64,000 bases of DNA from DASSQJ01 sp963773655. GTDB taxonomy: Bacteria > Actinomycetota > Actinomycetes > Actinomycetales > Dermatophilaceae. The translations under genes were made by a program, and so were the position numbers. Under the pieces are notes generated by a model that ran no database searches, had not been told where the DNA came from, and saw only the letters and a program-made list of their open reading frames with translations. The stretch is from assembly GCA_963773655.1 (NCBI GenBank), contig CAVZBX010000001.1:62001-126000 (forward strand). Reading direction: 5' to 3'. This document shows, piece by piece, positions 17,236 through 25,504 of this stretch. Position 1 is the first letter of the stretch; every line of letters begins with the position of its first letter.

Positions 17236-19223
17236 GGCGCGGCCGTGGCGCCCTGTGCGGTGACCGGCGCCGGGACGGGCCTGGCGGTGAGGTGCGCGCC
17301 GCTGTGCCGGGTCTTGACCCAGTCCTGCTGCCCGCGCACGACCCGGACGACGGCGCGGACGGCCGCGACGGACAGCACCACCTGGTAGGGGTAGGCGCCG
17401 AGGACGACCCCGGCGTAGTCGCGCCACCGGGCCCGCGGACCGAAGGTGCGGCTGAAGTGGCGGAGCAGCACCACGTCGAGCGCGACGCTGATCAGGCCCA
17501 GGCCCAGCGGGATGGTGGACAGCAGCGCCACCGGGTCCGGGGCGTCGTGGTGCAGGGCGAGGGCGATCGCGACCGGGACCAGCACGAAGGCGGCCGTCTG
17601 GAAGAACTGGAACCCGAGCACGTAGACGGCGAGCACCCGCTGCCGGCGGGTCGGCAGCTGACGCCACTCGCCGGCCTGGAAGACCTGGATGAACCCCTGC
17701 ATCCACCGGACCCGCTGCGCGACCAGGGCCCGCAGCGTGTCGGGCGTCTCCTCCCGGGTGACCAGCTCGGCGTCGTACACCACGTCGACGTCGTGCCCGA
17801 TCACGGAGGCGGAGATGCCGATCTTGCAGTCCTCGGTGAGGCAGGTCTCGTCCCAGTACGCACCGTGCCGGCGCCGCAGGTCATCGAGCACCTGGCGTCG
17901 GAAGAACACCGTGTTCCCGCCGAGCGGCATCACGCCGAGGGCCGCCTGGAGCCGCAGGCGCGACTGGAACCACTTGAAGTACTCGAGGACGTTGGCGGCC
18001 CGCCACCAGCCGGAGGCGTTGCGGCGCCACCACTGGCCGAGCCGGTCACCGAGTCGCTCCGGACGCGGCCCGGCGGGCGGTGCGCCGCTGAAGTTCATGA
18101 GCTGGACACCGCACTGGACGATGCCGGCGCCGGTCGTGCGGAACCGGTGGTCGACCAGGCGCAGCAGGTCGGGGTGGAAGAGGTCCTCGGCGTCGGCGAT
18201 GCCGAGCCACTCGGCGGGGATCCCCAGCTCGTCGATGAGCTGGACCGCCGCGTTGAGGCCGATCGGCTTGTTGTGCACGTCGGTGTCCTCCGGGTAGCGG
18301 CAGACGACGACGCGCCCCGGGTACCGCTCGGCGGCGGCGTGCGCGATCGCCGCGGTGCCGGGGTCGTCCGGGTGGTCGACGATCGGCATGACGACGTAGT
18401 CGGGGTGGTGCAGGTTCGCCAGCCGATCCAGCGTCTCCTCGGCGACGGCCTCCTCGTGCCGCATCGGCACGAGCACCACGCCGGGGAGCTGCGGCTCGCT
18501 GGGGCGGTCGGGCTCGCCGTCCTCGTGGTGGGCTGGCGTCCACCACTTGTACAGCTGGAACGCCAGGGTCGTCGTGGTGACGACGAGCATGAGCACGCTG
18601 AGCACGATGATGGCCCCGTCGAGCCAGAGCAGCGTGGCGGCGACCACCGCCACGACCCCGAGGCCCGCCCTCGCGGCCGCGCTGCCCCGGCGCGAGGTGC
18701 TCCGTCCCTCGAAGGACCAGTGCCGGTCGGAGAGGTAGTTCATGACCCCGCTGACGAGGAACAGGGCCCAGTACGCCCAGGTGACGCCGACCAGCGGCGC
18801 GAGCACCGGGAACGCCGCCACGTTGAGGACGAGGCCCGCCGACCTGGCGGCCTGGAACCGACGCCACCGGCGGAAGGCCCCGATGCTCGACCCCTCGATG
18901 TGCCGGCGCCAGGTCAGCCACCGGTTCAGGACGAAGTTGACCTGCAGGGTGAGGACCAGCGCCGTGGCATTGGCCAGCCACGGCTGCATACCGGCCTCGA
19001 CGAGGGCGCGGAGCAGCTCGTGGCCCAGCACCGCCACCCCCGCGCCCACGAGCGCGAAGGCGACGAGTGGGTGCCGCTGCGGCTGGGCGGAGTCGGCGCG
19101 GCCGGGCCGTACCGGTCGTCGGCGGGGACGCCGGTGTCGCCCGGTCCGCTGGGACGGGCCCGTGGGTTGCGGGGTCGGTGCTGGTCGGGCACGGTCGATG
19201 ACGGTGGGGGCTGAGCTGGTCAT
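17232..19223 (-). CDS. GtrA-GT2 fusion, processive-type glycosyltransferase
   Basis: A 663-residue fusion. After a basic Pro-rich head, residues about 52-172 form a GtrA-like four-helix domain (LTLQVNFVLNRWLTWRR, MNYLSDRHWSFEG), associated with polyprenyl-linked sugar flipping. Two more helices lead to a GT2 domain with the nucleotide-sugar site VPMRHEEAV, D-A-E-D at 344-347, the acceptor-site TED at 463-465 and the processivity motif QRVRW at 503-507, as in cellulose and hyaluronan synthases. Further helices follow to about residue 610. It is the first gene of the run GT2, ArnT-like, GH6, kinase, with GTGA overlaps between the first three. Confidence 0.88.
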   Translation of the reverse strand: MTSSAPTVIDRARPAPTPQPTGPSQRTGRHRRPRRRPVRPGRADSAQPQRHPLVAFALVGAGVAVLGHELLRALVEAGMQPWLANATALVLTLQVNFVLNRWLTWRRHIEGSSIGAFRRWRRFQAARSAGLVLNVAAFPVLAPLVGVTWAYWALFLVSGVMNYLSDRHWSFEGRSTSRRGSAAARAGLGVVAVVAATLLWLDGAIIVLSVLMLVVTTTTLAFQLYKWWTPAHHEDGEPDRPSEPQLPGVVLVPMRHEEAVAEETLDRLANLHHPDYVVMPIVDHPDDPGTAAIAHAAAERYPGRVVVCRYPEDTDVHNKPIGLNAAVQLIDELGIPAEWLGIADAEDLFHPDLLRLVDHRFRTTGAGIVQCGVQLMNFSGAPPAGPRPERLGDRLGQWWRRNASGWWRAANVLEYFKWFQSRLRLQAALGVMPLGGNTVFFRRQVLDDLRRRHGAYWDETCLTEDCKIGISASVIGHDVDVVYDAELVTREETPDTLRALVAQRVRWMQGFIQVFQAGEWRQLPTRRQRVLAVYVLGFQFFQTAAFVLVPVAIALALHHDAPDPVALLSTIPLGLGLISVALDVVLLRHFSRTFGPRARWRDYAGVVLGAYPYQVVLSVAAVRAVVRVVRGQQDWVKTRHSGAHLTARPVPAPVTAQGATAAP

Positions 19224-19378
19224 GGGTCTGTCGCCTGGGGTGGTGTGGGTGCCGGGGCGCCGTCGTCGGCGCCGGCACCGGGCGGAAGGACGCGGTGGTC
19301 CCTGCGGATCTGGCCGGCCCGCTACCCGCCGGGCGGGCCGGTATCCGGGCCGCAGCCGCCCCCCGGCTCAGCGTGATC

Positions 19379-19915
19379 TCAGGAAGGGTCCCGTGTCGTG
19401 CTTCCCACCGGCAGGTCGACGTCCTCGAGGGCGCTCCCGGAGCCGGCGGAGCGACGGGGCACGACGCTCAGGGTGCCGTCGGTCTCGAGCACGACCGCCT
19501 CGAGCTGCTCCAGGCCACCGATGCCCTGGGCCCGCGCCGCCTGGCGCACCTCACCGGCCGTCACCCGGTGCGTCGCCAGCCGGTCCTCGAGGATCCGGCC
19601 CCGGTGCAGGAGCAGGGTCGGGGACGCCTTGACCGCACGGCGCACCGAGCGCGACCGGCTCGAGAGCCACGCCACGACGAGCTGGAGGACGACGAGGAGG
19701 GCCATGGCGACGACCCCGCTGGCGAGGCTGACGTCGCTGCTGAGCAGGACGGTGGCCAGCGTGGAGCCCAGGGCCACCGTGACCACCAGGTCGAAGGCGT
19801 TGAGCTTGGCCAGCGTCCGCTTCCCCGACACGCGGAGGATGGCGACGAGCGCCAGGTAGGCCAACGAGCCGATGACGAGCACCCGCAGGACCTCGGCCCA
19901 CTGGTCGACGAACAT
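19379..19915 (-). CDS. DUF421 (YetF-like) membrane protein
   Basis: A 178-residue protein with three N-terminal hydrophobic helices (LRVLVIGSLAYLALVAILRV, TVALGSTLATVLL, VVAMALLVVLQLVVAWL) and a soluble C-terminal domain containing the hallmark LLLHRGRILEDRLATHRVT and GGLEQLEAVVLETDGTLSVV. This is the YetF/DUF421 family, linked to spore and stress membranes but of unknown biochemistry. ATG 19915 lies eight bases after the stop of the DUF2231 gene, so both are probably one operon driven by the SigF-like promoter upstream. Confidence 0.85.
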   Translation of the reverse strand: MFVDQWAEVLRVLVIGSLAYLALVAILRVSGKRTLAKLNAFDLVVTVALGSTLATVLLSSDVSLASGVVAMALLVVLQLVVAWLSSRSRSVRRAVKASPTLLLHRGRILEDRLATHRVTAGEVRQAARAQGIGGLEQLEAVVLETDGTLSVVPRRSAGSGSALEDVDLPVGSTTRDPS

Positions 19916-19923
19916 CGAAGCGG

Positions 19924-20502
19924 TCAGGGGGCATCCACCCCGGCGCTGCCCACCTTGCGGGCCGTCGTCAGGTGCCCGCCGAGCAGCGCGCCGACTCCCA
20001 CGGCCGCGTCCCCGAACAAGGCCGTCGCCACGCCCAGGCGGTGCCGACCGCGCCGCCGGGCCGCCCACGACCCGGCGTGCAGGGCGAGGGCAGCGGTGTT
20101 GCTCGCGGCGTGGACCGAGCCGACCCTCCGGTCGGTCCCGTGCGTCACCGCCCACTCGGCCACCCCGGTGACGGCGGTCGCCAGGGCGGCGAGCACGCCG
20201 AGGCCCTCGAGGATGGTGGCGGCGTCCCGGTCGCCGGGTCGCCCGCGCAGGTCGAGCACGGCGGCCGCGCTCCAGAAGCCGATGGGCACGTCGGTGAGGG
20301 ACGGGTGGAGCGCGTGGCCGAGGACGCGGTCACGGAGCAGGTCCCCGAGGTGGCCGGTGGCGAGCGGGCGCCCCACCGGCTCGAGCGCCTCGGTGATGCG
20401 GTCGGCCCCCTCCCACTCCTCGACGCGGTGCGCGAAGCGGGTGGGCGCCGGCGCCTGGAGCGCCCCCTTTGAGTGGGGCAGGACGTCGGGTGGGTGGGGC
20501 AT
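19924..20502 (-). CDS. DUF2231 membrane protein
   Basis: A 192-residue membrane protein. The segment LGHALHPSLTDVPIGFWSAAAVLDL is the signature of DUF2231, whose conserved His and Pro sit at the first membrane helix. Further helices are LGVLAALATAVTGVAEWAV and TAALALHAGSWAARR, followed by a basic loop. The function is unknown. A GGTTT-N16-GGGTA SigF-like promoter lies just upstream, with its -10 ending about 10 bases before ATG 20502, so the mRNA is nearly leaderless. The DUF421 gene follows eight bases downstream. Confidence 0.78.
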   Translation of the reverse strand: MPHPPDVLPHSKGALQAPAPTRFAHRVEEWEGADRITEALEPVGRPLATGHLGDLLRDRVLGHALHPSLTDVPIGFWSAAAVLDLRGRPGDRDAATILEGLGVLAALATAVTGVAEWAVTHGTDRRVGSVHAASNTAALALHAGSWAARRRGRHRLGVATALFGDAAVGVGALLGGHLTTARKVGSAGVDAP

Positions 20503-20512
20503 GGGTCCGCGG

Positions 20513-20538
20513 TACCCGGATCGCCGACGGCCGAAACC
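20513..20538 (-). promoter_or_regulatory. SigF/SigB-type promoter, leftward
   Basis: On the minus strand GGTTT (20538-20534) and GGGTA (20517-20513) are separated by 16 bases, matching the actinobacterial general-stress sigma consensus GGTTT-N14-17-GGGTA. It would fire the DUF2231-DUF421 genes with a leader of only a few bases. A matching promoter points the other way 14 bases to the right. Confidence 0.65.
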
Positions 20539-20551
20539 GACGTCAACGGGT

Positions 20552-20577
20552 GGTTTGGGGGGTCGTGGCCCGGGTAA
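20552..20577 (+). promoter_or_regulatory. SigF/SigB-type promoter, rightward
   Basis: GGTTTG at 20552-20557 and GGGTAA at 20572-20577 are separated by 14 bases, fitting the SigF/SigB -35 and -10 elements. It lies 36 bases before the ATG at 20613 and would drive the three-gene Holin-X/DUF3618 operon. The runs of T and A stand out in this GC-rich DNA. Confidence 0.7.
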
Positions 20578-20612
20578 CTCGGCGCATCTTCGCCGATGAG
20601 AGGACTGAAGAC

Positions 20613-21383
20613 ATGACAACTCGATCCACGACACCGCAGTCGAGCGCACCGAGCGCAACGGCATCCGGTGGTAGCACGGGACAGGCCGGTGACACGGCAC
20701 ACAAGGCCAAGGACTCCGCCGCCCACGAGGCCGACCGGGTCGGCCGCGAGGCGCGGGACCAAGCACGCAACCTCTGGGGGCAGACCCGTGAGGAGCTGAC
20801 CGCACAGGCGGCCACGCAGCAGGACCGGGTGGCCTCCGGCCTTCGGGACCTCAGCGACCAGCTGCGCTCGATGGCCTCGTCCGGGGAGGAGTCCCCGGCG
20901 CGGGACCTCGTCGAGGACGTCGCCCGCCGGACGGGTACCGCCGCCTCCTGGCTCGAGGACCGCGAGCCCGGCTCGGTCGCCGACGAGGTCCGGGACTTCG
21001 CCCGCCGGCGTCCCGGGGCGTTCCTCGCTGTGGCGGCGGGCCTCGGCGTCGTCGCCGGGCGGCTGAGCCGTGGCATGGCCGACGAGTCCGGGGCCACTCC
21101 CGGCTCGGGCGGGGTTCACCGGACCCAGGGGTCCCACGCGTCGACGGGCGCCGGCACGGCAGCGGCGGCGACGCCGGACGTCGATTCGGGCCCGGGTCTC
21201 ACGACGCCTGTGGCTCCGGCTCAGCCGGGCGTCGGTGCGACACGATCGGCTCACGCCGAGCCGGCGACCACCCACTCGCCCGCCACGGGTACCCCGCGCG
21301 GCACCGCACCCGCCGGTACCGCCTCCGCGGGGATGGTCCCCGGTGCCACGGACGACGACATCGTCGTGCGAGGCGAGCGGTGA
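20613..21383 (+). CDS. Low-complexity stress-type membrane-associated protein
   Basis: A 256-residue protein. The first 130 residues are hydrophilic and helical with late-embryogenesis-like repeats (GDTAHKAKDSAAHEADRVGREARDQ), then a region typical of actinobacterial DUF3618 neighbours (DEVRDFARRRPGAFLAVAAGLGVVAGRLSR) with one hydrophobic helix at about 134-150. The last 100 residues are a disordered Gly/Ala/Thr/Pro tail. It is the first gene of a three-gene operon joined by GTGA and ATGA overlaps and preceded by a SigF-like promoter. An envelope stress role is inferred from promoter and neighbours. Confidence 0.8.
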   Translation: MTTRSTTPQSSAPSATASGGSTGQAGDTAHKAKDSAAHEADRVGREARDQARNLWGQTREELTAQAATQQDRVASGLRDLSDQLRSMASSGEESPARDLVEDVARRTGTAASWLEDREPGSVADEVRDFARRRPGAFLAVAAGLGVVAGRLSRGMADESGATPGSGGVHRTQGSHASTGAGTAAAATPDVDSGPGLTTPVAPAQPGVGATRSAHAEPATTHSPATGTPRGTAPAGTASAGMVPGATDDDIVVRGER

Positions 21384-21799
21384 CCGACCGCCACCCTGAC
21401 GAGACCCGGCCGGAGCCGTCGCTCCGTTCCGCCGGGGAGCTCCTCGGGGACATCGCCACGGACCTGACGACCCTGCTCCGGCAGGAGGTCGACCTGGCCA
21501 AGGCGGAAGTCCGTGAGAGCGCCGACCACGCCAAGGCCGGCGCCTCCATGTTCGGTGGGGCGGCGGTGGCCGGGCTGCTGGCGCTGATCTTCCTCACCGT
21601 CGCCCTGTGGTGGGCGCTCGCCGAGCTCATCGGCGGGGGGTGGTCCGCGCTCGTCGTGGGGCTCGCCTGGGCCGTGGTGGCAGCCGTGCTGGCCGTGGTC
21701 GGCCGCAACCGGATGCGACGCGTCGACCCGGTGCCCCACCGCACCGTCGAGACCAGCAGGTCAATTCCCGATGCACTGAGAGGACACGAGACAGCATGA
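21380..21799 (+). CDS. Actinobacterial Holin-X family membrane protein
   Basis: A 139-residue protein of the phage-holin-like/Holin-X (PF07332) family. An amphipathic N-terminal half (LLGDIATDLTTLLRQEVDLAKAEVRE) is followed by two membrane helices (GGAAVAGLLALIFLTVALWWAL and ALVVGLAWAVVAAVLAVV). Despite the name, these proteins are usually chromosomal stress-regulon members rather than phage holins, and no phage genes are nearby. GTG 21380 overlaps the previous stop, and its own stop overlaps the next ATG, so the three genes are translationally coupled. Confidence 0.88.
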   Translation: MTDRHPDETRPEPSLRSAGELLGDIATDLTTLLRQEVDLAKAEVRESADHAKAGASMFGGAAVAGLLALIFLTVALWWALAELIGGGWSALVVGLAWAVVAAVLAVVGRNRMRRVDPVPHRTVETSRSIPDALRGHETA

Positions 21800-22383
21800 G
21801 CACCAACGATCCCGAGGCCATCCGAGCGGACATCGACCGCACCCGCAACCGGCTCGGTGAGGACGTCGACGTCCTCACCGAGAGCGTCCGCCCGAGCAGC
21901 GTCGCCCGCCGTGGCGCCGACCGCGTGTCCGACCGGGCCGGCCGGCTCCGCGACACGGTGATGGGCAGCCACGACGGGTCGTCGGCGTCCGGCGCCCGCG
22001 AGCGGGGGGCGGAGGCCGTTCACGGCGCCACCGGCGCGGCTCGCCGCAACACCCGGGGCAACCCGCTGGCCGCCGGCGCCGTCGCGCTCGCGGCAGGGTG
22101 GCTCGTGGGCTCCCTCCTACCGGCCTCGTCCGCGGAGCGCCAGCTCGCCTCGCAGGCCAAGGAGAAGGCCGAGCCGCTCCTCGACGAGGCCAGGTCCACC
22201 GCGAGCGAGAGCGCGCACCGGCTCCAGGAGCCTGCCAAGGAGGCGGCCGGTGCCGTGACGGACCGGGCGAAGGAGGGCGCGCAGAACGTGCGGCACGAGG
22301 CAGGGTCGGGCTCCAGCGGGAGCCCGACCGGGCCGGGGGAGGCCGGCACGGCCTCGTCCGCGCGGCCCGGACCCGGTCGCTGA
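21796..22383 (+). CDS. DUF3618 protein
   Basis: A 195-residue protein. The N-terminus (NDPEAIRADIDRTRNRLGEDVDVLTE) is the DUF3618 signature. A single hydrophobic helix lies at about residues 95-113 (LAAGAVALAAGWLVGSLLPA), followed by a long Ala/Glu/Lys-rich amphipathic tail (EKAEPLLDEARSTASESAHR) with apolipoprotein-like character and a disordered Gly/Ser end. The biochemical role is unknown. It is the last gene of the SigF-promoter operon, starting inside the Holin-X stop codon. Confidence 0.88.
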   Translation: MSTNDPEAIRADIDRTRNRLGEDVDVLTESVRPSSVARRGADRVSDRAGRLRDTVMGSHDGSSASGARERGAEAVHGATGAARRNTRGNPLAAGAVALAAGWLVGSLLPASSAERQLASQAKEKAEPLLDEARSTASESAHRLQEPAKEAAGAVTDRAKEGAQNVRHEAGSGSSGSPTGPGEAGTASSARPGPGR

Positions 22384-22602
22384 TCCGGAACCGTCGGGCA
22401 ACGGTTCTGCGGTCGGCGGACCGACCGGGCAGGGAGCCGGGGGTCGGGCGCACGCCCGGCCCCCGGTGCCGTTCCCGCGCCGTCAGCGCCGTCGGTGCGA
22501 CGTGGAGGCCCCGTCGAGGGGTTGATGTGCCCACGGGGCAGTGATGTCGCGGGGGGCCGGTGCCACCTCGAGCCTCCGGCAGGTGCGTGGGACGATGACG
22601 AG

Positions 22603-23445
22603 GTGCGCACGGCTCGTCACCGGGGCGCGGTGTGGTCCGTGCTGACGGCCTCGCTGCTGGTCCTGGCTTCCTGCGCCGACGGGTCGTCCCCGGCGGACGG
22701 GCCCGCCGGCCCCCTCACGCACGACTACCTGCCGGGCCTGGCGGCCCACACCCACCTGCCGCAGGACGTCGACGCCGCTCCGGTCGTGGTGATGATCCCC
22801 GGCGGCGGCTGGGTGTCGGCCGACCCCAGCGGCCTCGGCGGCCTCGCCGACGCCCTCGCGGACTCCGGCATCGTCGCGGTGCGGGTGACGATCCGGGCGG
22901 GGGAGGACGGGGTGACCTACCCGGTGCCGGTGGAGGACGTGCTCTGCGCGCTGGCCGACGGAGCGGCCACGGCGCGGGACGAGGGCATCGAGCCGACGGC
23001 GCTCGTGCTGCTCGGTCACTCCTCGGGTGCGCACCTGTCGGCCGTGGCGACGCTCGCGCCGGACAGCGTCGAGCCCGACTGCGAGGACCCTCTCGTCGAG
23101 GCCGACGGGCTCGTCGGCCTCGCCGGTCCGTACGACATCCGCGACTTCGCCGGCAGCGTCGAGGTGCTCTTCGGCACGACGCCGCAGGAGGACCCGACCA
23201 CGTGGGACGCCGCCGACCCGCTGCTCCTCGCCGAGCGCCGGCCCGAGGTGCCGGTGCTCCTCCTGCACGGTGAGGCGGACACCGTGGTCCCCGTCACGGC
23301 GACCAGGCTGTTCGCCGCAGCGCTGGAGGAGGGCGGCCACGACACGACCGTCGAGACCCTGCCCGGCGTCGACCACCAGGACGTCTACTCCGCCGAGGTG
23401 GCGGCCGCGCCCGTCAGCGCCTGGGTGGCGGCGCTCGCGGGCTGA
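22603..23445 (+). CDS. Lipoprotein alpha/beta hydrolase (esterase-like)
   Basis: A 280-residue exported esterase-type hydrolase. The signal WSVLTASLLVLASC gives a lipobox with Cys at about residue 20. The oxyanion region is VVVMIPGGGWVSADP (HGG-like), the nucleophile elbow is LLGHSSGAHLSAVA, and the acid and base are in LHGEADTVVPV and GVDHQDVYS. It resembles the BD-FAE/carboxylesterase group that acts on small esters or acetylated sugars. The start is GTG 22603; longer in-frame starts upstream lack a reason. It stands alone, converging with the next hydrolase. Confidence 0.83.
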   Translation: MRTARHRGAVWSVLTASLLVLASCADGSSPADGPAGPLTHDYLPGLAAHTHLPQDVDAAPVVVMIPGGGWVSADPSGLGGLADALADSGIVAVRVTIRAGEDGVTYPVPVEDVLCALADGAATARDEGIEPTALVLLGHSSGAHLSAVATLAPDSVEPDCEDPLVEADGLVGLAGPYDIRDFAGSVEVLFGTTPQEDPTTWDAADPLLLAERRPEVPVLLLHGEADTVVPVTATRLFAAALEEGGHDTTVETLPGVDHQDVYSAEVAAAPVSAWVAALAG

Positions 23446-23510
23446 GCGGGCTCCCGGGCTGGACCGGCTCACGCCTGAGTGGGGTGCCCCGACCGCGCGT
23501 GGCACCCGGC

Positions 23511-24410
23511 TCAGCCGGGCTGGCCGACCCCCGACCGCTCGCTCCAGCCGCGGTAGGTGTCGACGAACCAGTCCGGCACCTCCAGCATCGGCACGTGCCC
23601 GACCCCTTCGGCGACGTGGAGCTCCCAGTGCGGGTGGTCCACCGCCGCCCGTTGCGCGGCGGCGAGCGGGACCAGCCGGTCGCGGTCCCCCTGGAGGAGC
23701 AGCACGGGCACCGAGACGGCCCGCATCGCCTCCTGGAGGTGGGTGCGGCGCACGAGGTGCCGCAGCACCGAGCGCGCGGCCTCGAGGAACGCCGTGTCGA
23801 TGCCGGGCACGCCCTGGCGGAGGGTGGCGAGCTCGACGGCGCGGTCGACGAGCTCGGCGGGCACCCGGCTCGGGTCGGCGCAGCACAGGTCGAGCACCTG
23901 GCGCACCTGCTCGGGGGGCGTGGTCCGCCGGCGCCGAGCCGCCAGCGCCACGGGGGCGAGCACCGGCAGGCTGTAGGTGAGGAAGTTCAGAGCCACCTGC
24001 GGGTCGGTGCGGCTGCGGGGCCCGGGAACCGCCGGGTCGACGAGGACGAGGGCGCGCACGGTGTCGGGGTGGCGGGCCGCCTGGAGGATGCTGATCATCC
24101 CTCCCATCGAGTTGCCGGCGAGCACCACGGGCTCCCCCACGACCTCGCGCAGGAAGCGGTCGAGCAGCCGCTGGTTGGCGGCGACGTCCGTGGCCCGGTG
24201 GTCCGGGAAGGTGAGCCCGTGGCCGGCCAGGTCGGGGGCGTACACCCGCTGGCGCTCGGCGAGCGAGGGCCCGACGGCGAGCCAGTTGGCGTGCGAGCCG
24301 CCCAGCCCGTGCACGAGGACGAGGGGCGGCGTGCCGTCGGGCCCGCCGAAGTCCAGGTAGTGGGTGGGGCCGTCGAGGTCGACGGTGCGCGAGAGCGTCG
24401 TGTCGGGCAT
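23511..24410 (-). CDS. Alpha/beta hydrolase
   Basis: A 299-residue cytosolic alpha/beta hydrolase. The oxyanion motif is LVLVHGLGGSHANW, the nucleophile is Ser in VVLAGNSMGGMIS, and the acid and base are probably Asp in LLLQGDRDRLVPL and His in GVGHVPMLE. A cap domain lies around residues 130-215. The group includes lipases, meta-cleavage product hydrolases and thioesterases, and no substrate can be assigned. ATG 24410 has an excellent GGGAGGAGGAG directly upstream. It is divergent from the ABC transporter operon. Confidence 0.87.
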   Translation of the reverse strand: MPDTTLSRTVDLDGPTHYLDFGGPDGTPPLVLVHGLGGSHANWLAVGPSLAERQRVYAPDLAGHGLTFPDHRATDVAANQRLLDRFLREVVGEPVVLAGNSMGGMISILQAARHPDTVRALVLVDPAVPGPRSRTDPQVALNFLTYSLPVLAPVALAARRRRTTPPEQVRQVLDLCCADPSRVPAELVDRAVELATLRQGVPGIDTAFLEAARSVLRHLVRRTHLQEAMRAVSVPVLLLQGDRDRLVPLAAAQRAAVDHPHWELHVAEGVGHVPMLEVPDWFVDTYRGWSERSGVGQPG

Positions 24411-24479
24411 GCTCCTCCTCCCGTGTCGCCGGCAGGGCGATGGTAGTCGGGCGCCGGCCGTCCCCGGTGCGGCGGGCAT

Positions 24480-24535
24480 CTCCACGGAACCTCCACAGGT
24501 CGCTCCCACACCCCGCTCCATGGTGGCCCTAGCGT
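24480..24535 (+). promoter_or_regulatory. Leaderless promoter with three CTCC direct repeats
   Basis: TAGCGT at 24530-24535 ends six bases before ATG 24542, so the expected transcription start is the A of the start codon. Upstream, CTCCAC, CTCCAC and CTCCCA begin at 24480, 24491 and 24503, about one helical turn apart, with the last unit over the -35 position. This is the layout of a response-regulator or OmpR-like activator site. A related pair occurs at 30472 and 30482. Confidence 0.45.
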
Positions 24536-24541
24536 CGGCAC

Positions 24542-25504
24542 ATGATCAGCGTGCGAGGACTGACGAAGGACTACGGAGACCTGCGGGCGGTCGACGACCT
24601 CGAGTTCGACGTCGAGCCCGGCACCGTCACCGGCTTCCTCGGGCCCAACGGCGCGGGGAAGTCGACGACGATGCGGATGGTGCTCGGCCTCGACCGCCCG
24701 ACGGCCGGCACCGCCACCGTCGGGGGCCGTCACTACCGCGAGCACCCGGCCCCGCTGCGGGAGGTCGGCGCGCTCCTCGACGCCGGGGCGGTGCACCCCG
24801 GGCGCAGCGGCCGCAGCCACCTGCGGATCGCCGCCCGTACCAACGGGATCCCGCTAGAGCGCGTCGACGAGGTTCTCGAGCGGGTCGGCCTCACCGGCGC
24901 CGCGCGCCGGCGGATCAAGGGCTACTCCCTCGGGATGCGGCAGCGGCTCGGCATCGCCGGGGCGCTGCTCGGCGACCCGCCCGTGCTCGTCTTCGACGAG
25001 CCGGTCAACGGCCTCGACCTCGAGGGCGTCCGCTGGGTGCGCTCGCTCTTCCGCGAGTGCGCCGACGAGGGCCGGACCGTCTTCGTGTCCAGCCACCTGA
25101 TGAGCGAGGTGCAGCTGATCGCCGACCGCGTCGTCATCATCGGCCGCGGGCGGCTCGTCGCCGACTCCACGGTGAGCGCGCTGCTCGGCGCGGCGGGTCG
25201 CCGGGTGCGGGTGCGCACGCCCGAGGCCGACACCCTGGTCCGCGCCCTCGGCCCGGACCAGGACGTCTCCCGCGTCGCCCCCGACGTCGTCGAGGTCACC
25301 GGCCTGACCGCCGCCCGGGTGGGCGACATCGCCCACGAGCACGGGATCCGGCTCCACCACCTCGCGGAGGTCGAGGAGTCGCTGGAGAGCGCCTACTGGT
25401 CGCTGACCGAGGACGCCGTCGAGTACCGCGGCGCGCAGCCCGGCTCCGGCGCCGTGCCCCCTCACGGGCACAGACCTGCCGTCGCGGGGGAGGGGTCCCG
25501 ATGA
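24542..25504 (+). CDS. ABC transporter ATP-binding protein
   Basis: A 320-residue ABC ATPase of the drug/bacteriocin export type (DrrA/BcrA-like). Walker A is GPNGAGKSTT, the signature is YSLGMRQR (about residue 130), Walker B is PPVLVFDEPVNGL, and the H-loop is FVSSHLMSE. A 100-residue C-terminal extension is typical of this exporter class. Its stop overlaps the permease ATG (ATGA). It probably powers export of a peptide, drug or lipid; no biosynthetic cluster is adjacent, so self-immunity or envelope stress is possible. Confidence 0.92.
   Translation: MISVRGLTKDYGDLRAVDDLEFDVEPGTVTGFLGPNGAGKSTTMRMVLGLDRPTAGTATVGGRHYREHPAPLREVGALLDAGAVHPGRSGRSHLRIAARTNGIPLERVDEVLERVGLTGAARRRIKGYSLGMRQRLGIAGALLGDPPVLVFDEPVNGLDLEGVRWVRSLFRECADEGRTVFVSSHLMSEVQLIADRVVIIGRGRLVADSTVSALLGAAGRRVRVRTPEADTLVRALGPDQDVSRVAPDVVEVTGLTAARVGDIAHEHGIRLHHLAEVEESLESAYWSLTEDAVEYRGAQPGSGAVPPHGHRPAVAGEGSR

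Noticed and set aside
17292..19214. A 640-codon plus-strand frame opposite the GT2 gene
   Set aside because: Its residues are mostly Asp/Val/Gly/His repeats reflecting the complement of GT2 codons; GT2 on the other strand has all catalytic motifs.
21380..22383. Phage or prophage genes suggested by the holin-family name
   Set aside because: Holin-X proteins are chromosomal in actinobacteria; no integrase, terminase, capsid or lysin genes are nearby.
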